Positions 55,001 to 64,000 of a DNA stretch of 64,000 bases are shown here, one piece after another. A program made the translations under genes and the position numbers. This DNA comes from Arctopsyche grandis. Its lineage: Eukaryota > Arthropoda > Insecta > Trichoptera > Hydropsychidae. Below the pieces are notes generated by a model that worked only from the letters and a program-made list of their open reading frames with translations, had not been told where the DNA came from and did no database searches. Within the stretch, counting starts at the first letter, position 1. Each line of letters opens with the position of its first letter. The DNA is taken from positions 31,472,290-31,536,289 of the forward strand of contig NC_135356.1 of the NCBI RefSeq assembly GCF_051622035.1, in the 5' to 3' direction.

Positions 55001-55492
55001 TGATTAATTGATTTTGTAAAATAAATAAATAAATAAACATAGTCTGCAAACAAGAGACATGAAGCATTGCGTAATACTTTAGGGAGGTTATTAATAACTA
55101 TAGTAAAAAGTAAAGGGCCTAAGGTGGACCCCTGAGTTACACCAGATCGCGTAAAATATGAAGGAGATTCATAAATAACATATCTAACAAATTGCTTCCT
55201 ATCACTAAGATAAGAAGCAAAGAGTTTAAGAAGACGTGGAGAAAAGCCCACGTCAGCTAATCTGATCATAAGAACGTCACTATTGACAAGATCAAAGGCT
55301 TTACGAAAGTCAAAGTAGGCTACATCAACTTGTTGACCACCGTCAACTTTAGACATGGTATAATAAGAAAAGCAGGCAATATTAGTGGTAGTGGAACGAC
55401 ATGGTGAAAAACCATGCTGCTCATCACACAACAATCTTATTATAAATTTAAATTTAAAGATAAATTTATAAATTTAAAGATTAAAGATAAAA

Positions 55493-56035
55493 TTATAAAT
55501 TTAAAGATAAATTTATAATTTCTTGATGAATTGGAGAATTTTCATTCATTTCAAGGTTTTGCCAGTCCAAATTTGGTAGATTAAAATCACCAGTTATTAA
55601 GAATTTTGAATCAGGATATTTTAATCTGATTGTTTCAATATTATTTATAAAATTATTATATACACTAATGTCAGAGGATGGAGGGATGTAAACACAACCG
55701 AATATGCACTTTACATTGAAAATTTTGGTTGATATAAATATTTGTTCGATGGAATTGTTTGTGTTGATGATGACAGATGATGAATGAACTTTTTTAATAA
55801 GAATTGCCACGCCACCGCCTCGAGTCTTCGTACTGGTGTTTATGTTTCTATCATATCTATACATATTGTATGTATGAAAGTTTAGTTCGGAATCATTTAT
55901 AAGGTTGTGTAGCCACGTTTCTGTTAATAATATGATGTCATATGCGGAAGCAGCTATAGCATTTTTAAGGAATTGTATTTTAGATATAATGCTTCTGACA
56001 TTTTGGTAATATATTGTTAGTTTTTTGTACTATTT
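55493..56035 (-). pseudogene. LINE-C ORF2, endonuclease domain only
   Basis: From the overlap with ORF1: LTIYYQNVRSIISKIQFLKN, AYDIILLTETWLHN, KTRGGGVAILIKKVHSSS, FGCVYIPPSSDISVYNN and KFLITGDFNLPNLDWQN. This is an APE-type LINE endonuclease (QNVRS, GGGVAI, GDFNLP). The RT expected next is missing: the frame ends in a 70-bp array of ATAAATTTAAAGAT and meets LINE-A at 55440. Loss of the 3' part is unusual for a LINE and points to recombination or insertion. Confidence 0.8.
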
Positions 56036-56661
56036 TTATTTATTATTTTAGGCACTCCGTTAAAATATTTTATTATTAAGTCACTTTCACCTTTGTCTTT
56101 TCTGGTATTCATTTCGTTCCACAAATTGTTTATATGTAGTCTTTGCATGTACGTTAGGTCGTTTTTTATTTTAATTCCTAGTTTGGGTCCTTTTCTAAGT
56201 AATGATATTGCTGTTTGCTGTACATCGAGTTTAACTTTTAGGGGCCTTGGCTTCGTACCTTGTTTTAATCCGATTCTATGAGCGGTGAATTTGTGGTTAG
56301 GTAGCTCGGCTTTTGACAATAAATTTGCGATTACATTATTGTCGTCATTATTACCTGTTTCAGTAATGTCAAATATGATAACATTGTTTTTTCTATTTTT
56401 TCTTTCTTCCATTTCACTAACAAGTTCCAATGTCGATTCAATCGTGGTGGGTGTATCTTTAGACATATACATTTTGGTAGCTGACAGCTCTCCTTCCAGC
56501 ATTGCAATATTACAGGACATTTCGCCTACAGTTTGCGAGATATCAGAGGTGAAAGGCATCAATTTGGCCATTTGGTCCTTGCTAAATCTATTGACAGGGT
56601 CCATGAGGACTTGGACCATACTCTCTAATATTTTGGAGACACTTTGCACGTACTTGGCCAT
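56017..56661 (-). CDS. LINE-C ORF1 protein (nucleic-acid chaperone type)
   Basis: 214 codons, uninterrupted. An N-terminal helical part (VQSVSKILESMVQVLMD) is followed by SEMEERKNRKNNVIIFDITE, GLKQGTKPRPLKVKLDVQQT, and a lysine-rich C-terminus. NNVIIFDI-E and RPLKVKLD resemble the RRM-like fold of Jockey/L1-type ORF1 proteins, which coat the LINE RNA. The TAA stop overlaps the start of the ORF2 reading frame. Open, but its element is broken downstream. 5' UTR-like sequence runs to about 56745, where the segmental duplication begins. Confidence 0.65.
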   Translation of the reverse strand: MAKYVQSVSKILESMVQVLMDPVNRFSKDQMAKLMPFTSDISQTVGEMSCNIAMLEGELSATKMYMSKDTPTTIESTLELVSEMEERKNRKNNVIIFDITETGNNDDNNVIANLLSKAELPNHKFTAHRIGLKQGTKPRPLKVKLDVQQTAISLLRKGPKLGIKIKNDLTYMQRLHINNLWNEMNTRKDKGESDLIIKYFNGVPKIINKNSTKN

Positions 56662-56967
56662 TTTATATTTTATTTATTAACAATGAAGAAGTAGCAAAAA
56701 CACACTTTGGCGACACGACCGAACGCGACAACGAACACAACAATTATATTAGATATTAAGTGGGTACAATTTTTGACGTGTAAACGTCTTTCCTTTTAGG
56801 ACCACAGTATAGAGAGTGCATCCTGAGGTTTCTTGGTTCAAAAGGTCTTGTTCGATAGATATTAAAAAATAATTGAATAATTTTTTTAAATGTCTAAATT
56901 TTGAAATTGACGGGGACAAATGACTCTCGGACTGGGACACCGGGACACAGACCTCGAAACTGGGACA

Positions 56968-59661
56968 TAGGCTTGTGTAGTTCGCGAACGAACTAGGTCG
57001 TAAGAGCGCTCCCACAGGTGAACTAGTCGAACTAGTTCCCTCACTCCTCGTTCCATAGTTCCATAGTTCACTAGTTCGTGACCGAATGAGTGAGAGTGGG
57101 ACGGCACTACACTAATACTGCCGCTCGCTCACTGCACATGCGCGTCTTGTTCACTCTTACGATCTAGTTCGTTCGCGAACTACACAAGACAGTTCGTTCG
57201 CGAACTACACAAGAATTTCATTAGTTTGTGACCGAATGAACGAGAGTGACGTTAACCGAACGTTAAATAAATTTTAAAATAATAAGACACTGTCGTTATC
57301 AAGTAGCTTATGCTTCTAATGTATAATAACAATTACTATTAACAATTAATTAATTTCTTTAATATACTTTAAAAATAGTTTACGTATAGGGTTAATGTGT
57401 TTTGTTATAGGGTATTTGTTACGATGTCATCAAAAAGAAAACATAGCCCCTTGTGGACTCATTTTACAGAAGACATTGATAATAAAAAAGCGAAATGTAA
57501 CCATTGTTCAACAATAATAAGTATTGCGGGCGGATCGAATGGTAATTTAACCCGACATATGAAAACAAAACACCTTTTGATCCCATTAACTGCTGAAAGA
57601 CAAACACCGATATTACCTAGTTTAAACTCACTTCAATCAAGTCAAAGCACATGCGAATCGGAGAATATAATTTCAGCATCATCAAATATAGTAGACTCCC
57701 AACAATCGATGACCCAATACATTCGTAGACCACCGCCAGTTCCAAAGATTGAGCAAATTGATAAACAACTTGTCAAGATGGTAGCTAAAGGGCATCACGC
57801 CTTAAGAATCGTAGAAGAAACAGAATTTCGTAAACTTATTGAATTAGTTTCTCAATGCCCAGGCTATAAACTACCATCAAGAAAAACGTTATCGGAAAAT
57901 TTAATGTCAAGAATTCACAATGACGTCATGGCTGAAGCAAAAATAAAGGTACAAGCAGCACCAGCGTTGTCTCTTAGTACTGATGGTTGGACGTCTAGAA
58001 ATAACGACAGCTATATAGCTATTGTAGCTCATTTTATAAATGAAGAGACTAAACTTCACTCAGTATTACTTGGTTGTATCAATTATAAAGAGCGACATAC
58101 TAGTCAAAACTTGTGCGACTTTATGAAAGTTGTTATGGCGGAGTGGAACATTTCACACACAGTTGCTGCCATTGTTAGCGATAATGCAGCAAATATCTTA
58201 TCTGCTGTTAGACTTGGTGATTGGCGGTCCATCTCATGTTTCGCTCACTCTCTAAATCTTGTTGTACAAGAAGCTACGAAAAAGATATGTGACGTTTTGG
58301 GAAGAGTTAAAAATATTGTCGAGTTTTTTATTCGTAGCACACAAGGAAAACATAAATTGACTGCTACGCAGCAGCAAATGAATTTGCCTGTTCTTAAGCT
58401 CAAGCAGGATGTACAAACCTGCTGGAATTCCACTTTTGACATGCTCAAGCGAATAGTACAGGTAAAGGATGCAGTGATTGCTACCGTTGCACTTCTACGC
58501 CCTGATTTAACTTTAAATGAAGGGGACTGGGAAGTCATAGAGGAAGTTTTACCGTTACTCAGTCCATTCTACGAGATTACCTTAGAAATAAGTGCCGAGA
58601 AAAACGTCACTTTATCTAAAATAATAATTTTGTGTAATTTACTAACAAATTTTTTACAAAAACATGTTTCTTACAATACAAAAATAGTTGATGTGCAGTC
58701 TCTGCTAAAGAAAGGCATGGAAGATCGTTTAAAAGATATAGAGAAGAATATGTTATACGCAGAGTGTACGATTTTGGATCCTCGATTTAAGACGAGGGGA
58801 TTCAAAAATCAAAGAGCCTGTGAAATGGTAGTACAAGCCCTTAGAAATAAAATCGGCCAAGTACAATTAGTTCAAGGGGGTACTCCAGAGGCTGTTCCTA
58901 CTTCCAGCGACGCATCAACATCTATACCTAGTAATAAAAATAGCTGCATATGGGATGAATACGACCAAGAAATACAAAAAATTACTAGGCCAGATAACCA
59001 GCTTGCTGCTGGCATTCGCGAATTAGATAAATACCTAAATGAAGAGTATCTAAATCGTAAAGAAGATCCGCTTCAATGGTGGCATGAACGTCGTTTGATA
59101 TACCCTCACGTTTACGCGTATGTTTTGAAAAGATTTTGTGCCGTAGCAACATCTGTGCCCTGCGAACGCGTTTTTTCAGCGACGGGTCAAGTCCTTAATG
59201 AACGTAGAACACTATTGTCATCGAATAAAGTGTCCAAATTGATATTTTTACACAGTAATATGTAATATTATTTTTCCATTTTATTTTTTTTTTATACATA
59301 CGATCTCACTCAAACAAGTCATTATGTTTAATTGTTAGGTAACAACTTTATAAGTGTAAGTGATATTTTTTACAAGAACTAACCAGTACCTAATAGTAAT
59401 ATAATTGTTGATTATTTCTAAAAAAATATAAAAAATTTGATTATTTTTGTTTTCTTTTTTGCGTCATGTGTTATTCTTTCATCGAGCCAAAACGAGCGAA
59501 CAATCTGCGAGTGAACGATCTGCGAGCGAACGAACGAGCGAACGATCTGCCTTTCACTGATTCGAGCTGGGAGCTGACGAACTAGAAGAGCGAACTAGTT
59601 CGTTTAGGAGCGGCGAACTAAACTGAGAGATCTGATTTGCGAACTACTATGCCCAAGCCTA
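56968..59661 (+). mobile_element. BED-type hAT element, 2.69 kb, TSD CTGGGACA, apparently intact
   Basis: TIRs TAGGCTTGTG and TAGGCTTGGG (inverted); perfect 8-bp TSDs CTGGGACA (56960-56967 and 59662-59669). The parallel duplication copy at 33305-33312 has a single CTGGGACA in uninterrupted sequence, an exact empty site. Subterminal AGTTCGTTCGCGAACTACAC palindromes repeat on the left, and GAACGAGCGAACGATCTGC motifs on the right. It encodes an uninterrupted transposase, so it may be autonomous. Confidence 0.95.
57424..59265 (+). CDS. hAT transposase with BED zinc finger
   Basis: 613 codons from MSSKRKHSPLW; an in-frame ATG 27 bp upstream is possible. BED finger: HSPLWTHFTED, then CNHC and HMKTKH (residues about 5-55). 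Catalytic core: SLSTDGWTSRNNDSYIAI with the first Asp, AAIVSDNAANI with the second, CFAHSLNLVVQE, and DVQTCWNSTFDMLKR. C-terminal dimerisation block: RFCAVATSVPCERVFSATGQ, LNERRTLLSSNKVSKLIFLH. Length is normal for the family. The usual Arg in the TRWNST motif is Cys (TCWNST), the one residue that could reduce activity. It would cut at the TIRs and join the element to 8-bp target sites. Confidence 0.95.
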   Translation: MSSKRKHSPLWTHFTEDIDNKKAKCNHCSTIISIAGGSNGNLTRHMKTKHLLIPLTAERQTPILPSLNSLQSSQSTCESENIISASSNIVDSQQSMTQYIRRPPPVPKIEQIDKQLVKMVAKGHHALRIVEETEFRKLIELVSQCPGYKLPSRKTLSENLMSRIHNDVMAEAKIKVQAAPALSLSTDGWTSRNNDSYIAIVAHFINEETKLHSVLLGCINYKERHTSQNLCDFMKVVMAEWNISHTVAAIVSDNAANILSAVRLGDWRSISCFAHSLNLVVQEATKKICDVLGRVKNIVEFFIRSTQGKHKLTATQQQMNLPVLKLKQDVQTCWNSTFDMLKRIVQVKDAVIATVALLRPDLTLNEGDWEVIEEVLPLLSPFYEITLEISAEKNVTLSKIIILCNLLTNFLQKHVSYNTKIVDVQSLLKKGMEDRLKDIEKNMLYAECTILDPRFKTRGFKNQRACEMVVQALRNKIGQVQLVQGGTPEAVPTSSDASTSIPSNKNSCIWDEYDQEIQKITRPDNQLAAGIRELDKYLNEEYLNRKEDPLQWWHERRLIYPHVYAYVLKRFCAVATSVPCERVFSATGQVLNERRTLLSSNKVSKLIFLHSNM

Positions 59662-60720
59662 CTGGGACATGTCCCTGTCAACGCGGACGTATGGCAGCCC
59701 TAGTGTACGGGCATGTCGATTAGTGGTGTTGGCGTGTGCGTCGAAATGAGCTGCGTCGTTCGCATATTCGACCAATCGCTATCGCCGTGGGTGAACCCCC
59801 ACTCCCAGCCATTACATCGGAAGCGCTGCTCGCAGTCGGCAGAAGTGGTGCGCCCATCGCGGTGAGTGCACGTCGCTGGGCTCTCAGCTCTGAGCTCGTG
59901 CCAATGCGGACCGCAATGTTCGCCGCCATTTTCCGGCAGAAGTGCAGCGGCCATCGCGGCGGGTGCGCGTCGCTGAGCTCTGAGCTGCCGCTACCCGCCC
60001 CCCCCCCACCACCACCCCCAACCCCCCGCAGGTACGCTATTATTGTAGCTTTATTGTTGCCCTTTCGATCGTTGGTCGCGTTTGCCGTGGGGTGGGGTTG
60101 ATTGCTTTCGTCGATCGATTGCACAAGTGCTCGTCGATTGATTGCACATTTGCCACCAAACAATCAGAGCCACCGCGACCTTGGAATCGCGTCTCGTCAT
60201 CCCCCTCGACTGTGGCGTCGTTTCCTTTCCGTTTCTCTCTCTCTATCAATATTACCACAATCGCATTTTACATTTTGTGCTAATGCAGATCGCAATGTTC
60301 GCCGCCATTTTCCGGCAGAAGTGGTACGGCCATCGCGGTGAGTGCACAACGCTGAGCCCTGAGCTGCCCCTCCCCGCCCCTCCCCTCCCCCAACGCTATT
60401 ATTGTAGCTTTATTGGCTACGTTCACACTACCGATATCTACACCCGACATTTTCGAATTTTCCATATCCAGTTCCTTTATTGCAACCCGTGGTTGCTATT
60501 TAGGAACTGGTTATGGAAAATAGCCATTGTTGCCGCGTTTCAATCGGTTGGTCGCGTTTGCCGTGGATTGATTGCTTTCGTCGATCGATTGCACAAGTGC
60601 TCGTCGATTGATTGCACATTTGCCACCAAACAATCAGAGCCACCGCGACCTTGGAATCGCGTCTCGTCATCCCCCTCGACTGTGGCGTCGTTTCCTTTCC
60701 GTGTCGTTTGCGCGCTTCGA
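59662..60720 (+). repeat. Segmental duplication, copy 2 (partner 33305-34510)
   Basis: Continues the block split by the hAT element; matches 33305 onward closely. Differences include loss of CGCGATCCGCGCATCAC-type sequence near 60259 and expansion of the CCCCTCCCC tract near 60370. Noncoding. Confidence 0.85.
60415..60525. mobile_element. GGCTACGTTCACAC MITE, right end deleted
   Basis: Same element and site as 34075-34202, lacking 17 bp of the right TIR (ATCGGTAGTGTGGACGT). It therefore predates the segmental duplication. Confidence 0.8.
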
Positions 60721-60738
60721 CGAATGCCTCGAAATATA

Positions 60739-61323
60739 CTATATATAAAAACGGACTGTCGCTAAATATATATATTTGTATATTGGACGATCAACCGTCA
60801 ACCAGTATGCGGAACAAAAAATTTTTTTTTCATTTTTTTCAGTTTTTTCAGCTTTTTTCATATTTCTCATTTTTTCAGCTTTTTTCATATTTTTCAGTTT
60901 TTTTCATATTTCTCATTTTTGTCATATTTTTCATTTTTTTCAGTTTTTCCCGCTTTTTTCATATTTTTCATTTTTTTCATATTTTTCATTTTTTTCAGTT
61001 TTTTTCATATTTATCATATTTTTGTGCTACGGGCGCCAGAGGCGTCCGGAGCACTGGGGGCGAAGGCCCCGGGGGCGCCGGGGGCAAAGGCCCCGGGGTG
61101 CCGAAAGCAACGGGGGCGCTGGGGGCAAAGGCGTCGAGACGTCGGCGATGCACAAAACATAATTCGTAATTCGTATTCACTTCGTAATTTGTCAATCGTA
61201 ACTTCTAATTCGTGCATCAATTTCTTTCCGAAACCAGTCGATTCAATATCTTTAACTTTATTTTTATTCGAGTTTCATTTCCTTTTTGAAACCACCCGTT
61301 GAAATCAACGGGCCCAACACTAG
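60739..61323 (+). mobile_element. Helitron-like element, copy 2
   Basis: Starts CTATATATAAAAACGGACTG as copy 1; ends with hairpin CCCGTTGA-AA-TCAACGGG (61295-61312), then CCCAACACTAG. Interior: TTTTTTCAT/TTTTTCAG array (60825-61020), then a GC minisatellite (61027-61145). Absent from the parallel duplication copy. 61326-61420 repeats part of the inverted-repeat arm seen at 16636. Confidence 0.75.
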
Positions 61324-61543
61324 TATAAAAATAATTACTGTATTGAAATTGTCGGTCATATCTACATAATTTCATAAATGCTCTCTGATAATTTCATAAA
61401 TGCGAATAAATTTATTCGTCAAAAAATCAATTTTATTTTAAATTTTGCCATAGTTTATAGCATAGGATATATTTTTAGATTTTTTTCTCTTCAAAAAGTT
61501 GTATAAAAAAGCTGGCTACCCTAGTCAAAAATTATAGTTTTTT

Positions 61544-62395
61544 GCTGACACCCAACAGAGTCCCGAAAGAACGCGGTCATTTCCTGAAAATGAAGCTGTA
61601 CTTCCAGCCGATCCAGAACTGCTGATACAAGTTGCTGAGGTTGTGTCCAAATATCATCAGGTATTTTCGAAAATCCAGAGATTGATAAACTTTCCTATGT
61701 GTTTTAGTTTGGCTTTTTATTTGTACTCATTTAATTGACTTCTAGCCGATCCTGAACTGCTGATAAAATTTCCCGAAGTTGTATCCAAATATCACCAGGT
61801 ATCTTCGAAAGTCCAAATATTGTTAAACTTAATTGTGTGTTTTAGTTTGACTTTGGCTTTGTACTCATTTGAAACGTACGTTTCTATTTCAGATAGTTGC
61901 TGATAACAAACGGAGTCTCGAAAGAACGCGGTCATTTCCTGAAAATGAAGCTGTACTTCCAGCCGATCCAGAACTGCCGATACAATTTGCTGAAGTTGTG
62001 TCCAAATATCATCAGGTATTTTCGAAAATCCAGAGATTGATTAACTTTCCTATGTGTTTTAGTTTGACTTTTTATTTGTACTCATTCGAGTGACGTTTTT
62101 ATTTCAGATCGTTGCTGATAACAAACGGAGACTGGAAAAAATGCAGTCTTTTCCTGAAATGAAGCTGTACTGCTAGCCGATCCTGAACTGCTGATAAAAT
62201 TTCCCGAAGTTGTATCCAAATATCACCAGGTATTTTCGAAAGTCCAAATATTGTTAAACTTAATTGTGTGTTTTAGTTTGACTTTGGCTTTGTACTCATT
62301 TGATTGACGTTTCTATTTCAGATCGTTTCTGATACCAGAAGGAGACCGGAAAAAAGGCGGTCTTTTCCTGAAAATTAACCTGTACTGCCAGCCGA
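61544..62395 (+). repeat. Tandem exon array 2 (five copies, one perfect)
   Basis: Copies at 61544-61660, 61739-61798 (5' half lost), 61893-62015, 62108-62229 and 62322-62395. Copy 3 is a perfect 123-bp phase-0 exon: acceptor TTTCTATTTCAG, codons IVADNKRSLERTRSFPENEA through PADPELPIQFAEVVSKYHQ, donor GTATTTTC. Neighbours encode diverged versions (SFPEMKLYC and similar frame-broken forms). Intron sequence is repeated as well. Phase-0, length-divisible-by-three exons can be added or skipped without frame loss. Gene unknown. Confidence 0.65.
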
Positions 62396-62944
62396 TGCAT
62401 TCTCGCTCGTGATGAGGTTTGTACCATCGCTGTATGTACGTCAAAAACGACACACGTCCATCATTGTCATCGTTTCATCGTATTCTCCAGTGAATTCGCT
62501 GCATTTTTCTTTTATAATTTAGAATTTGGTATCTGCGAGGTGCCGCACCCATTCACGTGTGGTCTATTTTATTTCCAAAGTTTTTGTGCAATTAATTTGT
62601 ACAATGAAATGTACAGTTACCTGCATATTAGTAAATCGATTCTTATGTCGTGAGACGCCAATACGACCAATTATATTACTATTACTATATATTAATCTAC
62701 TGTGTGAATCCACATAGTGGGAACAGCTCATTATAAAAGTAATATTGAAACGTGTCATTGGGTCTTTGGTACTTTTAATGTACTACATATCTTAATATGG
62801 TTGTCACCTTTCATTCGCGCTTGAAACCAGATACTTTTTCACCTAGATTGCTCGTCAAATATTGCATCATTTCGAAACTGCCATTGTCAGCGATTTTGGA
62901 AAATGTTACTTTGCAAGACAAAAAATTTCTGCAAATTGTGGCAT

Positions 62945-63575
62945 TCGAAATACTTTTTCTATCCTCTCGACAGTATCTTATCGCGCATTGTCTTTTTTAA
63001 GGAATTTTATACTCCAGTCTAGAGTTTGAGTACCAGTCTAGAGACCATCCATACTACGTGGTTGTGGGTATATCCATTACAAAGAGGAGTGTCTAAACAC
63101 ACATCAGCTAATTGTCCTCGTCACACATGTTCTTTTTTCGCTACTACATTGGAAAATATGATTCGTCCTCCTGGACGTCCTAATTGTTGGGCTACCAATT
63201 TTAATATTTGCTTCACCGGCAGCAGGAAATTTTAAAAGCCACAGACACACAACTACGGAATATTTTTCAAAATGTTCTCCCACATACTCGGCGTTATTGG
63301 CTCTATCTTATAAAGCTGATTAAACTTACAAGAAACTATGGCATCATTTGGCAATGAGTATTGTTGTCGAGTAGCTATTACGATACTTTGAGGAGCCTCT
63401 TCACCGGTTGCTATTTACATAGGTCTGAAGCTTTTCCAACCCATGCCTCATATGTAGAGGTAGGATAGTCACAGTGCTATCCATTGTTCGGCAAACCTTT
63501 AACAATGCATTTACAACCTTTGAACAATACACGGCCCCCTCAGGCTCCGGTGACTACTCATATGGTTCTCTGACA
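62945..63575 (-). pseudogene. OGT (sxc): O-GlcNAc transferase fragment, copy 3, with MITE insertion
   Basis: Frames show [46 protein letters not shown] against KLVAQQLGRPGGRIIFS, then [17 protein letters not shown] remnants, with stops and shifts. The 133-bp-family hAT MITE (63455-63556) lies at its upstream edge. The block is a copy of 37842-38290 and 41300-41775. Confidence 0.8.
63455..63556 (-). mobile_element. hAT MITE copy (102 bp) with TSD CTCATATG and two empty sites
   Basis: Starts TAGAGGTAGGATAGTCAC, ends CCGGTGACTA; perfect TSDs CTCATATG (63447-63454 and 63557-63564). The same sequence is uninterrupted at 38280-38287 and 41760-41767. About 31 bp shorter than the 133-bp copies, with part of the central hairpin deleted. 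Confidence 0.9.
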
Positions 63576-64000
63576 GTTCTTTAGAAAGAAGTATCGTCCT
63601 GGCTATAGACATAGAATAACTATATGTTATTCTATATGTATGGTCCTGGCACTTTCTACGATGGTTCGGTAGTCCTGGCACTTGTCGGAAAGCTCTCCTT
63701 TCTAAATGTTTTGCCCTATGGGTATTAAAAGTACGTCGCTATTTTTGCTAGCCTCTGGTTTGTAGGGAGTAGCATTTAAATCCCAAAGTGATGGAGTTGC
63801 GGTGGCCACCTTTATTACTTTAATTACTTTTTATTTGTTCTCTATCGACACCAGTCTTCCATCTTTTTTGTGATAATAATGTATCATTAATAGTCTAGGT
63901 AAATTTTTTTGCCGCCACATTTTCATGTCTAATCGAATCGACGGCACGATGGACAACCTTCAAATCACTAACGTATCTTTTTCCAATAAATTTAGAACGA

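Larger units (their letters stand above)
51297..55038 (+). mobile_element. LINE-B, 5' truncated, inserted in LINE-A; hAT nested inside
   Basis: Begins within the RT thumb (LNALHDWSLTNCLPLNVSKC), continues to ASRMLGFVFRNSRHYHNP, RSILEYASIIWNPYTKSL and LLYKEQYGIYPYLFPSKF. At VVWT it is cut by the hAT element 51933-54640, then resumes RHRPLFHTPLARTVAFSYSP, IPRGLRFLNSLDGAIDICHV. It ends with its own 3' hairpin and AAATAAATAAATAAA tail. An in-frame TAG near 51500 and the hAT make it dead. A different family from LINE-A but of the same clade. Confidence 0.85.
49603..55440 (-). mobile_element. LINE-A, minus-strand copy, with LTR and LINE-B insertions
   Basis: RT begins at 55434 (LLCDEQHGFSPCRSTTTN), is broken by LINE-B at the FADD box, resumes at 51290, reaches its C-terminus near 50440, continues through a 3' UTR split by a solo LTR (49835-50329), and ends in GGCCATTGTGGC, a degraded loop and GAAATAAATAAATA at about 49603. 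The 3' half of the terminal stem is deleted. 5' truncated where it meets LINE-C. Confidence 0.8.
62390..64000. repeat. Duplicated block, copy 3 (runs off window)
   Basis: Matches 36700-37300 and 37600-38760 with indels, including the TGGAGTTGCGGTGGCCACC segment and the unassigned ATPSLWDLNATPY frame. The window ends inside it. Confidence 0.8.

Overview
The window reads as nuclear DNA of an insect or close arthropod relative. It is AT-rich, has animal splice signals, and carries insect-type transposons: Jockey/CR1-like and R1-like LINEs, PIF/Harbinger elements with MADF proteins, many hAT elements, and an insect DDE transposase with a DDFD motif. Its exon fragments match animal genes: O-GlcNAc transferase, MED13/skuld, GID4, MRI1 and Trpml. 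Nothing bacterial, no CRISPR array and no true tRNA or rRNA gene was seen. The species cannot be named from the sequence.

Layout. 0-4.2 kb: a decayed Harbinger element (MADF plus transposase), a hairpin-rich GC minisatellite and a LINE fragment. 4.1-8.9 kb: two SINEs around an unrecognised open gene (512 codons, minus strand) with spliceable upstream mini-exons. 9-19 kb: 133-bp hAT MITEs, foldback elements, an R1-like LINE with a 15-bp target duplication, and broken exons of Trpml and of an FAD amine oxidase. 19.7-33.3 kb: a run of hAT elements, each with an 8-bp target-site duplication (TSD), carrying nested LINE, Helitron-like and Harbinger-like insertions. 33-46 kb: a segmental duplication, arrays of a repeated 123-bp phase-0 exon, and intron-bearing fragments of OGT, GID4, MED13 and MRI1. 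46.7-56.7 kb: two solo LTRs and a deep transposon nest (hAT inside LINE-B inside LINE-A, beside LINE-C). 56.97-59.66 kb: a 2.7-kb BED-finger hAT element with an uninterrupted transposase, exact TSD and an empty-site copy in the window. 59.7-64 kb: the second copy of the 33-38.7 kb duplication.

The sequence supports two broad readings. First, almost every base belongs to transposons of several ages, and many boundaries can be fixed to the base from TSDs or from empty sites in duplicated DNA. Second, exon-sized pieces of at least seven unrelated host genes, several with introns and splice sites kept, are packed into one region. That argues for DNA-level copying rather than retroposition, as in a degenerate sex-limited or B chromosome, a pericentromeric region, or gene capture by a DNA transposon. 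The most unusual signal is a 3'-terminal hairpin shared by two LINE families and a SINE family: the loop is conserved while the stems differ completely but stay complementary.
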